Assembly (NCBI RefSeq): GCF_003987095.1
Contig: NZ_PIQA01000004.1
Coordinates: 239,496 to 303,495, forward strand
Direction of reading: 5' to 3'
From: Idiomarina piscisalsi
GTDB taxonomy: Bacteria; Pseudomonadota; Gammaproteobacteria; Enterobacterales; Alteromonadaceae
DNA: 64,000 nucleotides
Shown here: positions 38,894 to 49,646 of the stretch, one piece after another
How positions within the stretch are numbered: position 1 is the first letter of the stretch
How the letters are laid out: each line of letters begins with the position of its first letter
Position numbers and translations under genes: made by a program
The notes under the pieces: model-generated
Seen by the model: the letters and a program-made list of their open reading frames with translations, nothing else
Database searches by the model: none
What the model was told of the DNA's origin: nothing

Positions 38894-39507
38894 AGTGCAG
38901 CTCCATTTCTGATAACACCAACTGCCAGACCTTCAATCGCGAATACTTGCGATGCCAAGTCAACAGTGATGGTGGAGAAGTCAGGATTTTCTGGATGTAA
39001 TAAGACCGTGCGGCCTTTACGTTCAAAGCGTTTCACCGTGACTTCGTCTTCAACTCGAGCAACAACAACCTGTCCATTTCTGGCTTGCTCAGTTTTGTGC
39101 ACGGCAAGTAAGTCACCGTCCAAGATACCGATGTCTCTCATGCTCATACCGTTGACTTTCAATAAGAAGCTGGCGGCAGGCTGAAATAACGATTCGTCGA
39201 CTTTGTAATGCCCTTCAACATGCTGTTCTGCAAGCAGCGGCTCACCGGCAGCAACCTGGCCAATCAGCGGCAAACCTTCGGCGACATCGAAGTCGTCGCC
39301 GACTAAGCGAATGCCACGAGACATACCCGGCATAATTTCAATAACACCTTTACGTGCTAACGCCTTTAAATGTTCTTCGGCGGCGTTGGCAGAACGAAAG
39401 CCCAGCTTGGAGGCAATTTCCGCACGTGTTGGTGGCATACCGGTTGCGTGCAGGTTGTCTTTAATAAGCTCTAATATTTCAGACTGTCTTGGTGTTAAAG
39501 GACGCAT
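38890..39507 (-). CDS. lexA: LexA SOS repressor
   Basis: A 205-residue repressor. The winged helix-turn-helix (about 1-65) holds [13 protein letters not shown]; the cleavage site is A87-G88 in QVAAGEP, and the Ser-Lys dyad is S122 (GMSMRD) and K159 (VTVKRFE). It controls its own operon through two boxes just upstream. It diverges from plsB. Confidence 0.98.
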   Translation of the reverse strand: MRPLTPRQSEILELIKDNLHATGMPPTRAEIASKLGFRSANAAEEHLKALARKGVIEIMPGMSRGIRLVGDDFDVAEGLPLIGQVAAGEPLLAEQHVEGHYKVDESLFQPAASFLLKVNGMSMRDIGILDGDLLAVHKTEQARNGQVVVARVEDEVTVKRFERKGRTVLLHPENPDFSTITVDLASQVFAIEGLAVGVIRNGAAL

Positions 39508-39515
39508 ATTCGAAC

Positions 39516-39531
39516 CTGTGTTTATGTACAG
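39516..39531. promoter_or_regulatory. SOS box 1 (LexA operator)
   Basis: CTGTGTTTATGTACAG fits CTGT-N8-ACAG exactly. It lies 9 bases before the lexA start codon. Confidence 0.92.
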
Positions 39532-39536
39532 TGATA

Positions 39537-39552
39537 CTGTGAGTATATACAG
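39537..39552. promoter_or_regulatory. SOS box 2 (LexA operator)
   Basis: CTGTGAGTATATACAG fits CTGT-N8-ACAG exactly and overlaps the likely lexA -10 element. The two boxes start 21 bases apart, two helical turns. Confidence 0.93.
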
Positions 39553-39569
39553 GTATTTTTATTTCGCAA
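39542..39569 (-). promoter_or_regulatory. Likely lexA promoter
   Basis: On the minus strand TTGCGA (39569-39564) and TATACT (39547-39542) are 16 bases apart. The -10 lies inside SOS box 2, consistent with autorepression. Confidence 0.65.
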
Positions 39570-39639
39570 GTCATTTCATCAACGACTTTTATTTTTTAAG
39601 TTGGTATCCTATAGCTCTGTTTAAAACAGAGGTTGATGT

Positions 39640-42093
39640 ATGAGTAAAAAAAGCCCTTTTTACGCGGTGTTGAAGTATCCGTTACGTTGGCTAACACGGT
39701 TCGAAGATATTTGGGACGGCGATGAAACTGATCACAAAACCACGGTGCAAAAGCCGGTGGCTTACGTTATGCGCTCAACCTCTACGGCTGACCTCTCCAT
39801 ATTGCAGCGCGCTGCTAGACGTCGTGGTCTTCCTGATCCTCTCGAGCCGCTCGAAATTGATGGCAAAGAATACAGCCGGGTTATGTACCTGGAAGAATTT
39901 GCTAATGAAACCTCTGAAGAAGCGGTGGAAGAATTTCATCAGTTGTTGAAGTTACATAAAGACAATAGCAACCTCGACTTACAGCTTATACCCGCAGGGG
40001 TGTTCTGGGGGCGCCAGGCAGGCCAGGAAGCAACTGCCGGCAAGGCAATGACGGGTGACCTCGATAACCCAGGCGCTATTCGTAAATTCTGGCTTGTGCT
40101 TTTTTCAGGTCGTCAGGTCTTGTTGCGCTTCTCGCGTAGCGTCAGTTTAGGTCAAATGGCTAATGATTACGGCGCAGACATGCGCATAGCCCATAAATTG
40201 GCGCGTGTTGCCCGTGTTCACTTTGTTCGCATGCGTCACGCGGTTGCGGGCCCCAAGCTCAGCCATCGTAAAGAGCTTATGGCCCAGCTCATTAACACGC
40301 CGGCACTCAAAAAGGCCGTTGCCGACGAAGCCAAAGGCAAGAAGATTAGTGAAGAAGAAGCCCGAAAAAAAGCACTCTCTTACATTGACGAAATTGCGGC
40401 GAATTACAGCTCGACATTAGTGCGTGTACTCGATCGCTTTATGACCTGGATGTGGAACCGTATTTATAACGGTATTCATGTAAAAGGCGGTGAACGCATA
40501 CGTCGTCTTGCTCAGCAGGGACACGAAATTATCTATGTGCCCTGTCACAGAAGTCACATGGATTATTTGCTACTAAGCTACGTTATTTACAAGCAAGGCT
40601 TGGTGCCGCCGCATATTGCAGCAGGGGTCAATCTGAACTTTTTCCCGGTTGGTGGCATTTTCCGTCGTGGTGGAGCGTTCTTTATACGCCGCAGTTTCCG
40701 TGGCAATAAGCTTTATTCTGCGGTATTTCGCGAGTACTTGTGCTGGCTGTTTCAAAAAGGCTACCCGGTGGAATATTTCAGTGAAGGCGGCCGTTCCAGA
40801 ACTGGGCGTTTATTGCCGCCAAAGACTGGCATGCTCGCTATGACCGTTCAGGGTATGCTGCGTGATCAACAACGTCCAGTGTCGTTGGTGCCGGTGTATC
40901 TCGGTTATGAACACATTATGGAAGTTGCCACTTACCTGAAAGAATTGAAAGGTAAGGACAAAGAGAAAGAATCCGTTTTTCAAATTCTAAAAACAATTAC
41001 CAAATTGCGTAATTTTGGTCAGGGCTTTGTGACTTTCGGTCAGCCTATCGATTTAAAGCATACGCTGGACTGTAATGCGCCCGACTGGCATAAGTCGGTA
41101 ACGCGAGGAGCCGAAGAGCCTCTAAGACCCAATTGGTTAACCCCTGTGGTCAATGGTTTGGCCGAGCGTGTTATGCAGGGCATAAACGACTCTGCAGCCG
41201 CAAACAGTGTGAACCTAACGGCTCTGGCATTGCTCAGCTCTGAGCATCATGCGCTGACGAAAGAAGAGCTATTAGCTCAGCTGGAAGTGTATCTGGGTGT
41301 GTTAAAAGAAGTGCCTTACAGTACCGATATTAGTGTGCCTAAAGAAACGCCGGAAGAATTGTGGCAGCAGGCGCTGCGCACCGATAAGTTTAAAGTTGAG
41401 TCAGATACCATGGGCGAAGTTATCTCGCTCGAACGTATGTCGGCTATTGCGATGACATATTATCGTAACAACATACTGCACATGATGGTTGTGCCGGGCA
41501 TTGTTGCCTCAATTATCATGGCAAAAAAGCGTGTGTCGGTTAATGAGATTGTCGAGCGCACTCAAGCTATCTACCCCATGCTAAAGGCAGAGCTGTACCT
41601 TAGCCACGAAACTGACGAAATTCCATTGTGGGTGGAGGCGCTATGCGAAGAGCTGGCACGTCAGCAATTAATTACCTGCGAAGGGAGCGACTGTGTCATT
41701 GCGAAGCGTGAAAGTGCCGAGTGGTATCGTTTGCGCTTGCTAGCCAACAGTGCCAGTGAAACTCTGCAACGCTACTGTATTGTGTTAGAGCTTCTTCAGC
41801 AGGCACAGCCAATAATGCGGGCGGAGCTTGAGAAACAGTCTATTACTCTGGCCGAGCGTTTGAGTTCTATCCACGGAATTGACGCGCCGGAGTTTTATGA
41901 CAAGAAAGTCATGGCGACATTAATTGCTAGTCTTAAGCAGCAGGGGCTGGTTGAAATTGATGACGATGGTCAGCAAATTGCCGCAGAGCCGGTTGGGGCG
42001 TTAAGTGACCAGGTCGATGAGCTGATTGACGGGCCTGTCCTGCAAACTATAAGGCAGTCGGTGCAGCAGTTCGTCAATCAGCCGAGTGAATAG
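39640..42093 (+). CDS. plsB: Glycerol-3-phosphate 1-O-acyltransferase PlsB
   Basis: Membrane acyltransferase making lysophosphatidic acid, 817 residues. The catalytic HX4D block is in VPCHRSHMDYLLLS (about residue 303), followed by GVNLNFFPVGGIFRRGGAFFI and the EGGRSRTGRLLPPKTG substrate block. Its substrate comes from GpsA. Placement beside lexA is the E. coli order. It ends 14 bases from convergent ubiA. Confidence 0.97.
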   Translation: MSKKSPFYAVLKYPLRWLTRFEDIWDGDETDHKTTVQKPVAYVMRSTSTADLSILQRAARRRGLPDPLEPLEIDGKEYSRVMYLEEFANETSEEAVEEFHQLLKLHKDNSNLDLQLIPAGVFWGRQAGQEATAGKAMTGDLDNPGAIRKFWLVLFSGRQVLLRFSRSVSLGQMANDYGADMRIAHKLARVARVHFVRMRHAVAGPKLSHRKELMAQLINTPALKKAVADEAKGKKISEEEARKKALSYIDEIAANYSSTLVRVLDRFMTWMWNRIYNGIHVKGGERIRRLAQQGHEIIYVPCHRSHMDYLLLSYVIYKQGLVPPHIAAGVNLNFFPVGGIFRRGGAFFIRRSFRGNKLYSAVFREYLCWLFQKGYPVEYFSEGGRSRTGRLLPPKTGMLAMTVQGMLRDQQRPVSLVPVYLGYEHIMEVATYLKELKGKDKEKESVFQILKTITKLRNFGQGFVTFGQPIDLKHTLDCNAPDWHKSVTRGAEEPLRPNWLTPVVNGLAERVMQGINDSAAANSVNLTALALLSSEHHALTKEELLAQLEVYLGVLKEVPYSTDISVPKETPEELWQQALRTDKFKVESDTMGEVISLERMSAIAMTYYRNNILHMMVVPGIVASIIMAKKRVSVNEIVERTQAIYPMLKAELYLSHETDEIPLWVEALCEELARQQLITCEGSDCVIAKRESAEWYRLRLLANSASETLQRYCIVLELLQQAQPIMRAELEKQSITLAERLSSIHGIDAPEFYDKKVMATLIASLKQQGLVEIDDDGQQIAAEPVGALSDQVDELIDGPVLQTIRQSVQQFVNQPSE

Positions 42094-42107
42094 CCTTTAG
42101 TGTAAAC

Positions 42108-42965
42108 TTAGTACCAGTAATGTAATGCCAGGCCTATAGCGAAAACCATACCGACGTAATGGTTGTGCAAAAAGGCCTGGAAGCATTTCATTGGCTCGCG
42201 ATGGCGTATTAACCAGTGCTGGTACATAAACAACAGCACACTTATCGCAAGCGCCGCCCAGGCTATCCAGTCCGCTGTGAGTATATAAAGCACCCATGCC
42301 AGCAAGCCGATGACAACCAGCTGCAATAACGCAATGATGAGTTTGTCGTAACGACCAAATAAAATAGCCGTGCTTTGCAGGCCAATTTTTAAGTCGTCTT
42401 CGCGGTCGGCCATGGCGTATTCGGTGTCGTAAGCCACGGTCCAAATAATATTGGCGATAAACAACAGAGCAGCGATAAACCATTCATTCGATTCAAGTGC
42501 CGTAAACGCCATTAGTATGCCGAAACTGAAGGCTACGCCCAGTACCACTTGGGGTAGGTGAGTCCAGCGTTTGCAGAAAGGGTAAAGTGCGGCAACGCCG
42601 GCAGCGAGGAAGCTCAACATAACGGTGTTTGTATTCAGCTGAAGCACCAGTCCAAAAGCAATAGCCAGCAAAATAAAGAAACCAATAATAGCTTCCGTTG
42701 CGGAAATTTTCCCGGCGGGAATAGGGCGTTGCTTAGTGCGCCTTACATGACCATCAAAATTGCGGTCGGCAAAGTCATTGATCACACAACCGGCGGAGCG
42801 CATCACAAAAGTACCCAGCAAAAATATCACTACAATTTTCAGCGGCGGGTTACCGGTGCCGGCAATCAGCAACGCCCATATTGTCGGCCACGCCAGCAAA
42901 TAAGTACCAATGGGGCGGTCCGCCCGCATTAACTGCCAAAAAGCCTGAAGTTTTTGTGCTATCAC
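42108..42965 (-). CDS. ubiA: 4-hydroxybenzoate octaprenyltransferase
   Basis: Membrane prenyltransferase of ubiquinone synthesis, 285 residues. The first Asp-rich motif is in VINDFADRNFDGHV and the second in AYDTEYAMADREDDLKIG. About eight or nine helices. It overlaps ubiC by 4 bases, which supplies its substrate. Confidence 0.97.
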   Translation of the reverse strand: MIAQKLQAFWQLMRADRPIGTYLLAWPTIWALLIAGTGNPPLKIVVIFLLGTFVMRSAGCVINDFADRNFDGHVRRTKQRPIPAGKISATEAIIGFFILLAIAFGLVLQLNTNTVMLSFLAAGVAALYPFCKRWTHLPQVVLGVAFSFGILMAFTALESNEWFIAALLFIANIIWTVAYDTEYAMADREDDLKIGLQSTAILFGRYDKLIIALLQLVVIGLLAWVLYILTADWIAWAALAISVLLFMYQHWLIRHREPMKCFQAFLHNHYVGMVFAIGLALHYWY

Positions 42966-43549
42966 TTGCTCTGTACCTCTAACACATGGTCGTAAAGTGG
43001 TGACGACGTTAAGAATATCTCGCTCACTAACAGTTGCTCGCCTGCGGTCGAGAATATTCGGCGGCGGCCTAATAAGGGTTTCGACTGATTAAACCATTGC
43101 TGGTTCAGTTTGCCTATAACATGAGATTCCGACACAGTCGCTACTTCAATGGGCCCTGAAGTTAAGTCTTCTCGTTGAAATAACGAGTCACCCAATGAAC
43201 GGTTACCTAATTCTGAAAGTTGCAACTGCTCGTTGTTTTCGGCACTTTTTGCGAAAATACTACGGGCAAACACCCAGGGTTTATTATCACAGTATAGCAG
43301 TACTTCACGCACTACCGCGGGCTGACTCTGTTTTAAGCGACGGCATTCTTCTTCATGAGGTAGCATTTCCTGTTGGCCTAATAAACGGACCTCAAAATGT
43401 CCGCAATTGCGTTTCAGACGCTGGGTTAAAGAGCCCTCGAAGCACAGCCAGTTATGCTGGGTCGGGGTTAGCTCGACCTTATCAGGAGCCTGCCATTTAA
43501 GAGGTTCACTGACAGGAAATGTTGGTGCTGGGTATAACTCTGTTGTCAT
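42962..43549 (-). CDS. ubiC: Chorismate pyruvate-lyase
   Basis: Forms 4-hydroxybenzoate from chorismate, first step of ubiquinone synthesis. From ATG 43549 it has 195 residues. The family's LTQRLK segment, the EVLLYCDNKPWVFARSI stretch with substrate-binding arginine, and RRRIFSTAGEQLLVSEIFL are visible. A TTG start at 43567 is also in frame. Confidence 0.93.
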   Translation of the reverse strand: MTTELYPAPTFPVSEPLKWQAPDKVELTPTQHNWLCFEGSLTQRLKRNCGHFEVRLLGQQEMLPHEEECRRLKQSQPAVVREVLLYCDNKPWVFARSIFAKSAENNEQLQLSELGNRSLGDSLFQREDLTSGPIEVATVSESHVIGKLNQQWFNQSKPLLGRRRIFSTAGEQLLVSEIFLTSSPLYDHVLEVQSK

Positions 43550-43625
43550 TTGTATTGGCGTTATCAAGCTCTATCGCTATGATAGCAAAGAGGAAACAAT
43601 TGAACAGCGAAAGCTGGGTGGCTAT

Positions 43626-44024
43626 ATGAAACTGATTAGGACATTGGGTTTACTGTTAACCATGTGTTTATTAAGCACAGTTGCAAGCGCGCAAGACGAC
43701 GTAGCGTATTACGGCTTTGAACCTGACATAACAACAAACTTTATAAAAGAAGGGAATGACTACCGCTTGGGGTTTGTGCGAGTTGCGGTAGAAGTTATGG
43801 TTCCGGACCCTAGCTACGTGAGTGTGGTTGAGCATCATGCGCCGTTACTGCGTAATGAGTTTATAAGTATTTTGAGTACAGCAACGGAGCGTCAGGTTCG
43901 GACTATGACAGGACGTGACCAGCTGCGGCTCAAATGCTTAGAGCGCGCCAAAGAATTAATGACTCAGGAAACCGGTAACCCGGTCATCAAAGAAGTTATT
44001 TTTACCAAGTATATTTATCAGTAA
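43626..44024 (+). CDS. FliL-like exported protein
   Basis: A 132-residue protein with a signal peptide (MKLIRTLGLLLTMCLLSTVASA) and a domain similar to the periplasmic part of flagellar FliL: LGFVRVAVEVMV, HHAPLLRNEFISILS and LKCLERAKELM are the family pattern. It is not in a flagellar operon. Such second FliL-like copies next to ubiCA/glpG are seen in marine relatives; a motor-related role is unproven. The 3' end overlaps glpG by 7 bases. Confidence 0.83.
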   Translation: MKLIRTLGLLLTMCLLSTVASAQDDVAYYGFEPDITTNFIKEGNDYRLGFVRVAVEVMVPDPSYVSVVEHHAPLLRNEFISILSTATERQVRTMTGRDQLRLKCLERAKELMTQETGNPVIKEVIFTKYIYQ

Positions 44025-44872
44025 CGAATTTTGGGTGTGGGGTTGAGTGCCCGCACCACAAAACCCGCTAAACACCCTGAAAGCAACCCGGCTAAATGCG
44101 CCTCGTTGGCTACATTGACCCAAAGCACACCGGTATAACCCAGTGCCAGCCAAAGCAACATAAAGACAATGAGCCCCGGCGGCAGATACAACGGTGTTGC
44201 GCGGTGGAAGCTGTACACCCAGCAGAAGCCAAGAAGACCATACACCACACCCGACATACCGCCAAAATTTGGACCATTCATGAGGTACTGAATAACATTG
44301 GCGGTAATGCCGGAAAACAAGAATAGGGCCAGTAGCCAGGACGTGCCCAGTGTCTTCTCTATACGACCGCCTAAATACCACCACCAAAATACATTAAACA
44401 CAATATGGAGCAGTGTGAAATGCATAAAGACCGGAGTGACAAAGCGCCAGGGCTGGTCAAAGGGCAGTGCGTTGAAGAAGCGACTGATTTTTAGAGCTTC
44501 TAACGTAGCTTCTGGCCACATATTCAGAACTAAAAAGACCAAAGCCGCTAGTGCTGCGACTATTCGTGTGAGCCAGCCACTTTGCGCTAAAAGTGACAAG
44601 GAAATAGGCGCTGACCGACGCGACGTTGGAGAAGGTTGGCTTGAGTCTTGTGTTGAAGCAGAATGCTGCTGCGGCTTTTCGTCGAGCAGTTCAGGGTTCG
44701 CCTTGCACTGCTGAACAAGGTCTTTAGCGAGCGCCTCGTAGCTGCTTTGGTGCAGCCATAGTTCAAGTTGCTCGCCTTTTTCAGTAACGCTAACCGGTAT
44801 GCCGTGCTGACGCAGATATTGGTAAAGCTTTCGCATCCATTCCGGGTCTTTACTGCTCAGCAATCGGCGCAT
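44018..44872 (-). CDS. glpG: Rhomboid intramembrane serine protease GlpG
   Basis: A 284-residue protein with an N-terminal cytosolic domain (about 1-65), a low-complexity linker and a six-helix rhomboid core. The catalytic serine is in FGGMSGVVYGLLGF and the histidine in NEAHLAGLLSG; HxxxN-type MHFTLLHIVFNVFWW is present. It lies 3 bases after glpE, the E. coli glpEG order without glpR. Confidence 0.95.
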   Translation of the reverse strand: MRRLLSSKDPEWMRKLYQYLRQHGIPVSVTEKGEQLELWLHQSSYEALAKDLVQQCKANPELLDEKPQQHSASTQDSSQPSPTSRRSAPISLSLLAQSGWLTRIVAALAALVFLVLNMWPEATLEALKISRFFNALPFDQPWRFVTPVFMHFTLLHIVFNVFWWWYLGGRIEKTLGTSWLLALFLFSGITANVIQYLMNGPNFGGMSGVVYGLLGFCWVYSFHRATPLYLPPGLIVFMLLWLALGYTGVLWVNVANEAHLAGLLSGCLAGFVVRALNPTPKIRY

Positions 44873-44875
44873 GAT

Positions 44876-45211
44876 TTATTCCTTGTTAACGTGCTCGGGG
44901 TAAGACATTGACCAGGCGGTAAAACCGCCGTTCATACTACTAACATTAGTGAAGCCCTGAGCCGCAATATATTCTGCGGCGCCCTGGCTACTAATACCGT
45001 GATAACAAACCACAATAATCGGCGCGTGTTTGTCGACAGACTCCAAAAACACGCCCAAATTACTGTTATCGATGCGCTGCGCACCCGGAATGTGACCCAT
45101 AGCAAAAGACTGTGGGTCGCGAATGTCGGCAAACACCGCATCACCGGCTTGCCAGTGCTCTGCCGCGGTGTTTAGCTCCATTAATTCGTAAGTACGCTCG
45201 TCTGCGCTCAT
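44876..45211 (-). CDS. glpE: Thiosulfate sulfurtransferase GlpE (single-domain rhodanese)
   Basis: A 111-residue cytosolic rhodanese. The active-site cysteine loop is VVCYHGISSQGAAEYI, as in GlpE; ADIRDPQSFAMGHIPGA is the CH2 motif. It transfers sulfane sulfur from thiosulfate to cyanide or dithiols in vitro. It lies 5 bases downstream of tdh and 3 before glpG. Confidence 0.94.
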   Translation of the reverse strand: MSADERTYELMELNTAAEHWQAGDAVFADIRDPQSFAMGHIPGAQRIDNSNLGVFLESVDKHAPIIVVCYHGISSQGAAEYIAAQGFTNVSSMNGGFTAWSMSYPEHVNKE

Positions 45212-45216
45212 AGGGT

Positions 45217-46242
45217 TTAGTCCCAGTTCAGAATGACTTTACCCGACTGACCTGAAATCATGGTTTCAAAGCCTTTTTCGAAGTCGTCGACTGACATTTC
45301 GTGCGTTAATATCGGCGAAATGTCTAAGCCTGACTGTAGCAAGCTCGCCATTTTGTACCAAGTTTCGAACATTTCACGACCGTAAATGCCTTTAATGACC
45401 AGACCTTTGAAAATAACTTCGTTCCAGTCAATGGCGACATTCTCCGGTGGAATGCCTAACATAGCAATTTTACCGCCGTGGTTCATGGTCGCCAGCATTT
45501 GTGAAAACGCAGAAGGCACCCCTGACATTTCAAGGCCCACGTCAAAGCCTTCTTTCATGCCCAACTCTGTCATGACGTCAGATAACTTTTCTTTGCTGAC
45601 GTCGACTGCACGTGTCACACCCATTTTACGGGCTAAGTCCAGGCGGTATTCGTTTACGTCAGTAATAACCACATGGCGCGCGCCAACGTGACGAGCAACC
45701 GCTGCCGCCATAATGCCAATAGGGCCGGCGCCGGTAATTAAAACGTCTTCACCGACTAAATCGAAAGCCAACGCTGTGTGTACGGCATTACCGAATGGGT
45801 CAAAAATAGACGCCATTTCGTCGGTTACATCGTCTGGCAGTTTAAACGCGTTCTCCGCCGGCAACGCTAAGTATTCAGCAAATGCACCCGGACGGTTAAC
45901 ACCAACGCCATACGTATTGCGACATAAGTGACGGCGACCGGCGCGGCAGTTACGGCAGTGGCCACAAGTAATATGACCTTCGCCAGAAACACGGTCACCA
46001 ATCTCAAAACCACGAACACCGTCGCCCATAGCTGCAACTTCGCCCACATATTCGTGACCGACCACCATAGGTACCGGAATCGTTTTTTGCGACCAGTCGT
46101 CCCACTTGTATATGTGTACGTCGGTACCGCAAATTGCCGTTTTCTTAATTTTAATCAGAATATCGTTGTAGCCGCATTCCGGCTTCTCGACATCGGTCAT
46201 CCAAATGCCGGGTTTGGAATGCAGTTTCGCCAAAGCTTTCAT
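45217..46242 (-). CDS. tdh: L-threonine 3-dehydrogenase
   Basis: Zinc-dependent medium-chain dehydrogenase, 341 residues, oxidising threonine to 2-amino-3-ketobutyrate. Catalytic zinc ligands are C38 ([13 protein letters not shown]), H63 and E64 (VGHEYVG); the structural zinc has four cysteines in [17 protein letters not shown]. The NAD loop is [12 protein letters not shown]. It is 11 bases after kbl, which uses its product. Confidence 0.98.
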   Translation of the reverse strand: MKALAKLHSKPGIWMTDVEKPECGYNDILIKIKKTAICGTDVHIYKWDDWSQKTIPVPMVVGHEYVGEVAAMGDGVRGFEIGDRVSGEGHITCGHCRNCRAGRRHLCRNTYGVGVNRPGAFAEYLALPAENAFKLPDDVTDEMASIFDPFGNAVHTALAFDLVGEDVLITGAGPIGIMAAAVARHVGARHVVITDVNEYRLDLARKMGVTRAVDVSKEKLSDVMTELGMKEGFDVGLEMSGVPSAFSQMLATMNHGGKIAMLGIPPENVAIDWNEVIFKGLVIKGIYGREMFETWYKMASLLQSGLDISPILTHEMSVDDFEKGFETMISGQSGKVILNWD

Positions 46243-46253
46243 TTCAATACTCC

Positions 46254-47444
46254 TTAAATCACACCCAGCTCTTTACCAATACGGGTAAAGGCTTCAATGG
46301 TGCGATCCAATTGTTCGCGTGTGTGAGCCGCCGACATTTGCGTGCGGATACGAGCTTTGCCTTTAGGAACGACAGGGAAGGAGAATCCGATCACGTAGAT
46401 ATCTTCTTCCAGCAATTTATCCGCCATTTCCGATGCTAAGCGTGCGTCGCCAACCATCACTGGAATAATGGCGTGATCTGCGCCGCTTAGAGTAAAGCCG
46501 GCCGCAGTCATTTTCTCACGGAAATACTGGGCGTTTTCCCACAACTGAGCGCGCAGTTCATGGCCATTCTCCAGCATTTCCAGTACGCGAATAGACGCCT
46601 GAACGATGGCTGGTGCTACCGAGTTAGAGAACAGGTATGGGCGTGAACGCTGGCGTAACCAATCAATGACTTCTTTCTTGCCTGAAGTGTAGCCACCAGA
46701 TGCACCGCCCAACGCTTTACCTAAGGTTCCGGTGATAATATCGACACGACCCATAACATCACAGTATTCGTGTGTGCCTTTACCGTTCTCACCTAAGAAA
46801 CCTGTGGCGTGACAGTCGTCCATCATAACCAGTGCGTCGTATTTGTCGGCCAGGTCGCAAATGCCTTTTAAATCTGCAATAACACCGTCCATAGAGAACA
46901 CGCCGTCGGTAGCAATCAGCTTATGACGGGCGCCGTCAGCGTCAGCCTGCTTAAGCTGTGCTTCTAAGTCTTCAAGGTTGTTGTTTTTGTAACGGTAGCG
47001 TTTTGCTTTGCTTAAACGGATGCCGTCAATGATGCTCGCGTGGTTCAGCTCGTCACTGATAATGGCGTCTTCCGGGCCCATCAGCGTTTCGAACAAGCCG
47101 CCGTTCGCATCAAAGCACGACGAATATAAAATGGTGTCTTCGGTGCCTAAAAAGTCACTCAGCTTTTGTTCCAGCGTTTTGTGAATGTCCTGAGTACCGC
47201 AAATAAAACGGACTGAAGCCGTACCAAAACCATGCTCGTCCAAACCTTTTTTGGCTGCAGCAATAAGGTCAGGGTGGTTCGCCAAACCTAAGTAGTTATT
47301 GGCGCAGAAGTTAAGCACACGGTGGTCATTAACGGTAATTTCAGAACTTTGGTCAGAGGTAATAATACGCTCTTTCTTGTAAAGCCCTTCGGCTTTGGTT
47401 TCAGCCAGTTGGTCGGCCAGTTGCTGGTAAAACGCAGAACTCAT
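46254..47444 (-). CDS. kbl: 2-amino-3-ketobutyrate coenzyme A ligase (glycine C-acetyltransferase)
   Basis: PLP enzyme cleaving 2-amino-3-ketobutyrate with CoA to glycine and acetyl-CoA, 396 residues. ATG 47444 was chosen because GGAG lies 6 bases upstream and the start [13 protein letters not shown] aligns with known Kbl; an ATG at 47456 is in frame. The PLP lysine is in [14 protein letters not shown], with DDCHATGF before it. Confidence 0.97.
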   Translation of the reverse strand: MSSAFYQQLADQLAETKAEGLYKKERIITSDQSSEITVNDHRVLNFCANNYLGLANHPDLIAAAKKGLDEHGFGTASVRFICGTQDIHKTLEQKLSDFLGTEDTILYSSCFDANGGLFETLMGPEDAIISDELNHASIIDGIRLSKAKRYRYKNNNLEDLEAQLKQADADGARHKLIATDGVFSMDGVIADLKGICDLADKYDALVMMDDCHATGFLGENGKGTHEYCDVMGRVDIITGTLGKALGGASGGYTSGKKEVIDWLRQRSRPYLFSNSVAPAIVQASIRVLEMLENGHELRAQLWENAQYFREKMTAAGFTLSGADHAIIPVMVGDARLASEMADKLLEEDIYVIGFSFPVVPKGKARIRTQMSAAHTREQLDRTIEAFTRIGKELGVI

Positions 47445-47496
47445 GTTCGACTCCATGTTTTGAAAAATTCGTTACCCTCTAGTTTACTGATGTTAG

Positions 47497-48110
<614 letters not shown>

Positions 48111-48116
48111 AAATAA

Positions 48117-49436
48117 CTAACTTAACGCTACGTGGTAAAACACGATACTCATGAGCACCGGGCATAAGTAACGAATGTGCCAGCGCAATAACGTCAGTCC
48201 GAAACTGCCCGCAGCAATGGCTTTTAGGTGATTACTGCGGCGCCATAACCAACCCACTACCAGTAAGTAGAATAAGCCTGACAGTGGTAACTGGAACTGT
48301 GTGACGGCGGTGACAACCCAGCCGAATAGTGGTTCGAAGAATAAAATCAGTAAGAGTGAGAACACACCAATAAGCACCAGCGATGCCGCAGTAGCAACCG
48401 GACGGGTTAACTTGCGCTCCTCAATGCAGTAAGACACCGGGACTTCTGCCTGAGCAATGGTCGATGTTAGTGCGGCAATACTCAGCAGACTAAAGAAGGC
48501 AAAAGCGACAAAGGGACCGGCAACGCCCATGCTGTTGAAAAGCTCTGGCAGTACTGCAAATATGAGTTGCCCTTCGCCGACCAACTCGGTCCCTTCACCA
48601 ACGGACACGCCTAAATGAATGCCTGCGTATAGTGCCGGAATAATCAGTAAGCCGGCTAAAAACGCGATGAAGGTATCAAGCGCCGCAACTGACAGGCTCA
48701 AACGGCCCAACTTTGCGCCGGGCTTTAAGTACGAGCCATAAATCATCATGCCGCCCAGGCCAATAGACAGCGAGAAGAATGCCTGACCCATAGCGGCAAC
48801 TAAAATACTGGTATTGGTTATTTGCGTGAAGTCTGGCACTAAATAACGCTCTAAGCCGACGCTGGCGCCTGGTAGCGTCAGCATGTAAATAATAAGGCCA
48901 ACCAGCAGAATCACTAATGTTGGCATTAAACGCTTGGACCAACGCTCAATACCTTTTTCCACGCCCTGGAAGACGACTAACGCGGTGGCGGTTAAAAACA
49001 GCCCCGTGAATACTAAGTCGCGCGGCATAGAGCTGTTCAGCAGGAATTCGGAGACCGATGTGAGGCCAACGCCTTTGGCTAAGAAGCCGAGTGCGTGAAC
49101 CACCATCCAGCCGGCCACCACGTGATAAAAGCTCAGCATTAAGCAGGAACCCAGTACGTTCAAATAGCCCATTAGCTTGCCGATATGGCGGGCCTTGCCG
49201 CCGGAAAGCTGAGTCAGTGACTTAACCGGGTTAGCTTGTGCACTGTGACCTATGAGCAGTTCGCTATAAAGGGCAGGAATAGCCAAAATAAAAATAACGC
49301 ACAGGTACACGAGTAAAAAAGCGCCACCACCATGATTGGCGACTTGCGTCGGAAAGCCCCAAATGTTGCCGAGCCCGACGGCGGAACCCGCGGCCGCTAA
49401 AATAAAGCCAATGCGGCTATGAAATGAATCACGCAT
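48117..49436 (-). CDS. Neurotransmitter:sodium symporter (NSS) family transporter
   Basis: A 439-residue protein with eleven or so membrane helices. The start SRIGFILAAAGSAVGLGNIW is the sodium-binding TM1 signature of NSS/SNF proteins of the LeuT fold. It probably imports an amino acid with sodium, which suits a marine, amino-acid-using organism. The substrate cannot be predicted. Confidence 0.93.
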   Translation of the reverse strand: MRDSFHSRIGFILAAAGSAVGLGNIWGFPTQVANHGGGAFLLVYLCVIFILAIPALYSELLIGHSAQANPVKSLTQLSGGKARHIGKLMGYLNVLGSCLMLSFYHVVAGWMVVHALGFLAKGVGLTSVSEFLLNSSMPRDLVFTGLFLTATALVVFQGVEKGIERWSKRLMPTLVILLVGLIIYMLTLPGASVGLERYLVPDFTQITNTSILVAAMGQAFFSLSIGLGGMMIYGSYLKPGAKLGRLSLSVAALDTFIAFLAGLLIIPALYAGIHLGVSVGEGTELVGEGQLIFAVLPELFNSMGVAGPFVAFAFFSLLSIAALTSTIAQAEVPVSYCIEERKLTRPVATAASLVLIGVFSLLLILFFEPLFGWVVTAVTQFQLPLSGLFYLLVVGWLWRRSNHLKAIAAGSFGLTLLRWHIRYLCPVLMSIVFYHVALS

Positions 49437-49646
49437 AAATGTCCAAAAAGCTTACTGCCCCTACTTAAGTCAGGCGGGCATTCTAACGAACTGAGAAAAT
49501 TTTGCCCTATCTTTTTTTAGTCAATCGGGTTACTATTCGCGCCCTGAATTTCAGCCAGTTGCCCAATTACTGAACAGGACGTTTCAAGTAAACGCAGCTG
49601 ACCTAAACGTTAACGTACAAGACCGTAATCTCAGGAGCCTTACGTC

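Noticed and set aside
42097..42483. A 128-codon minus-strand frame within ubiA
   Set aside because: Another frame on the same strand as ubiA; ubiA is complete and conserved.
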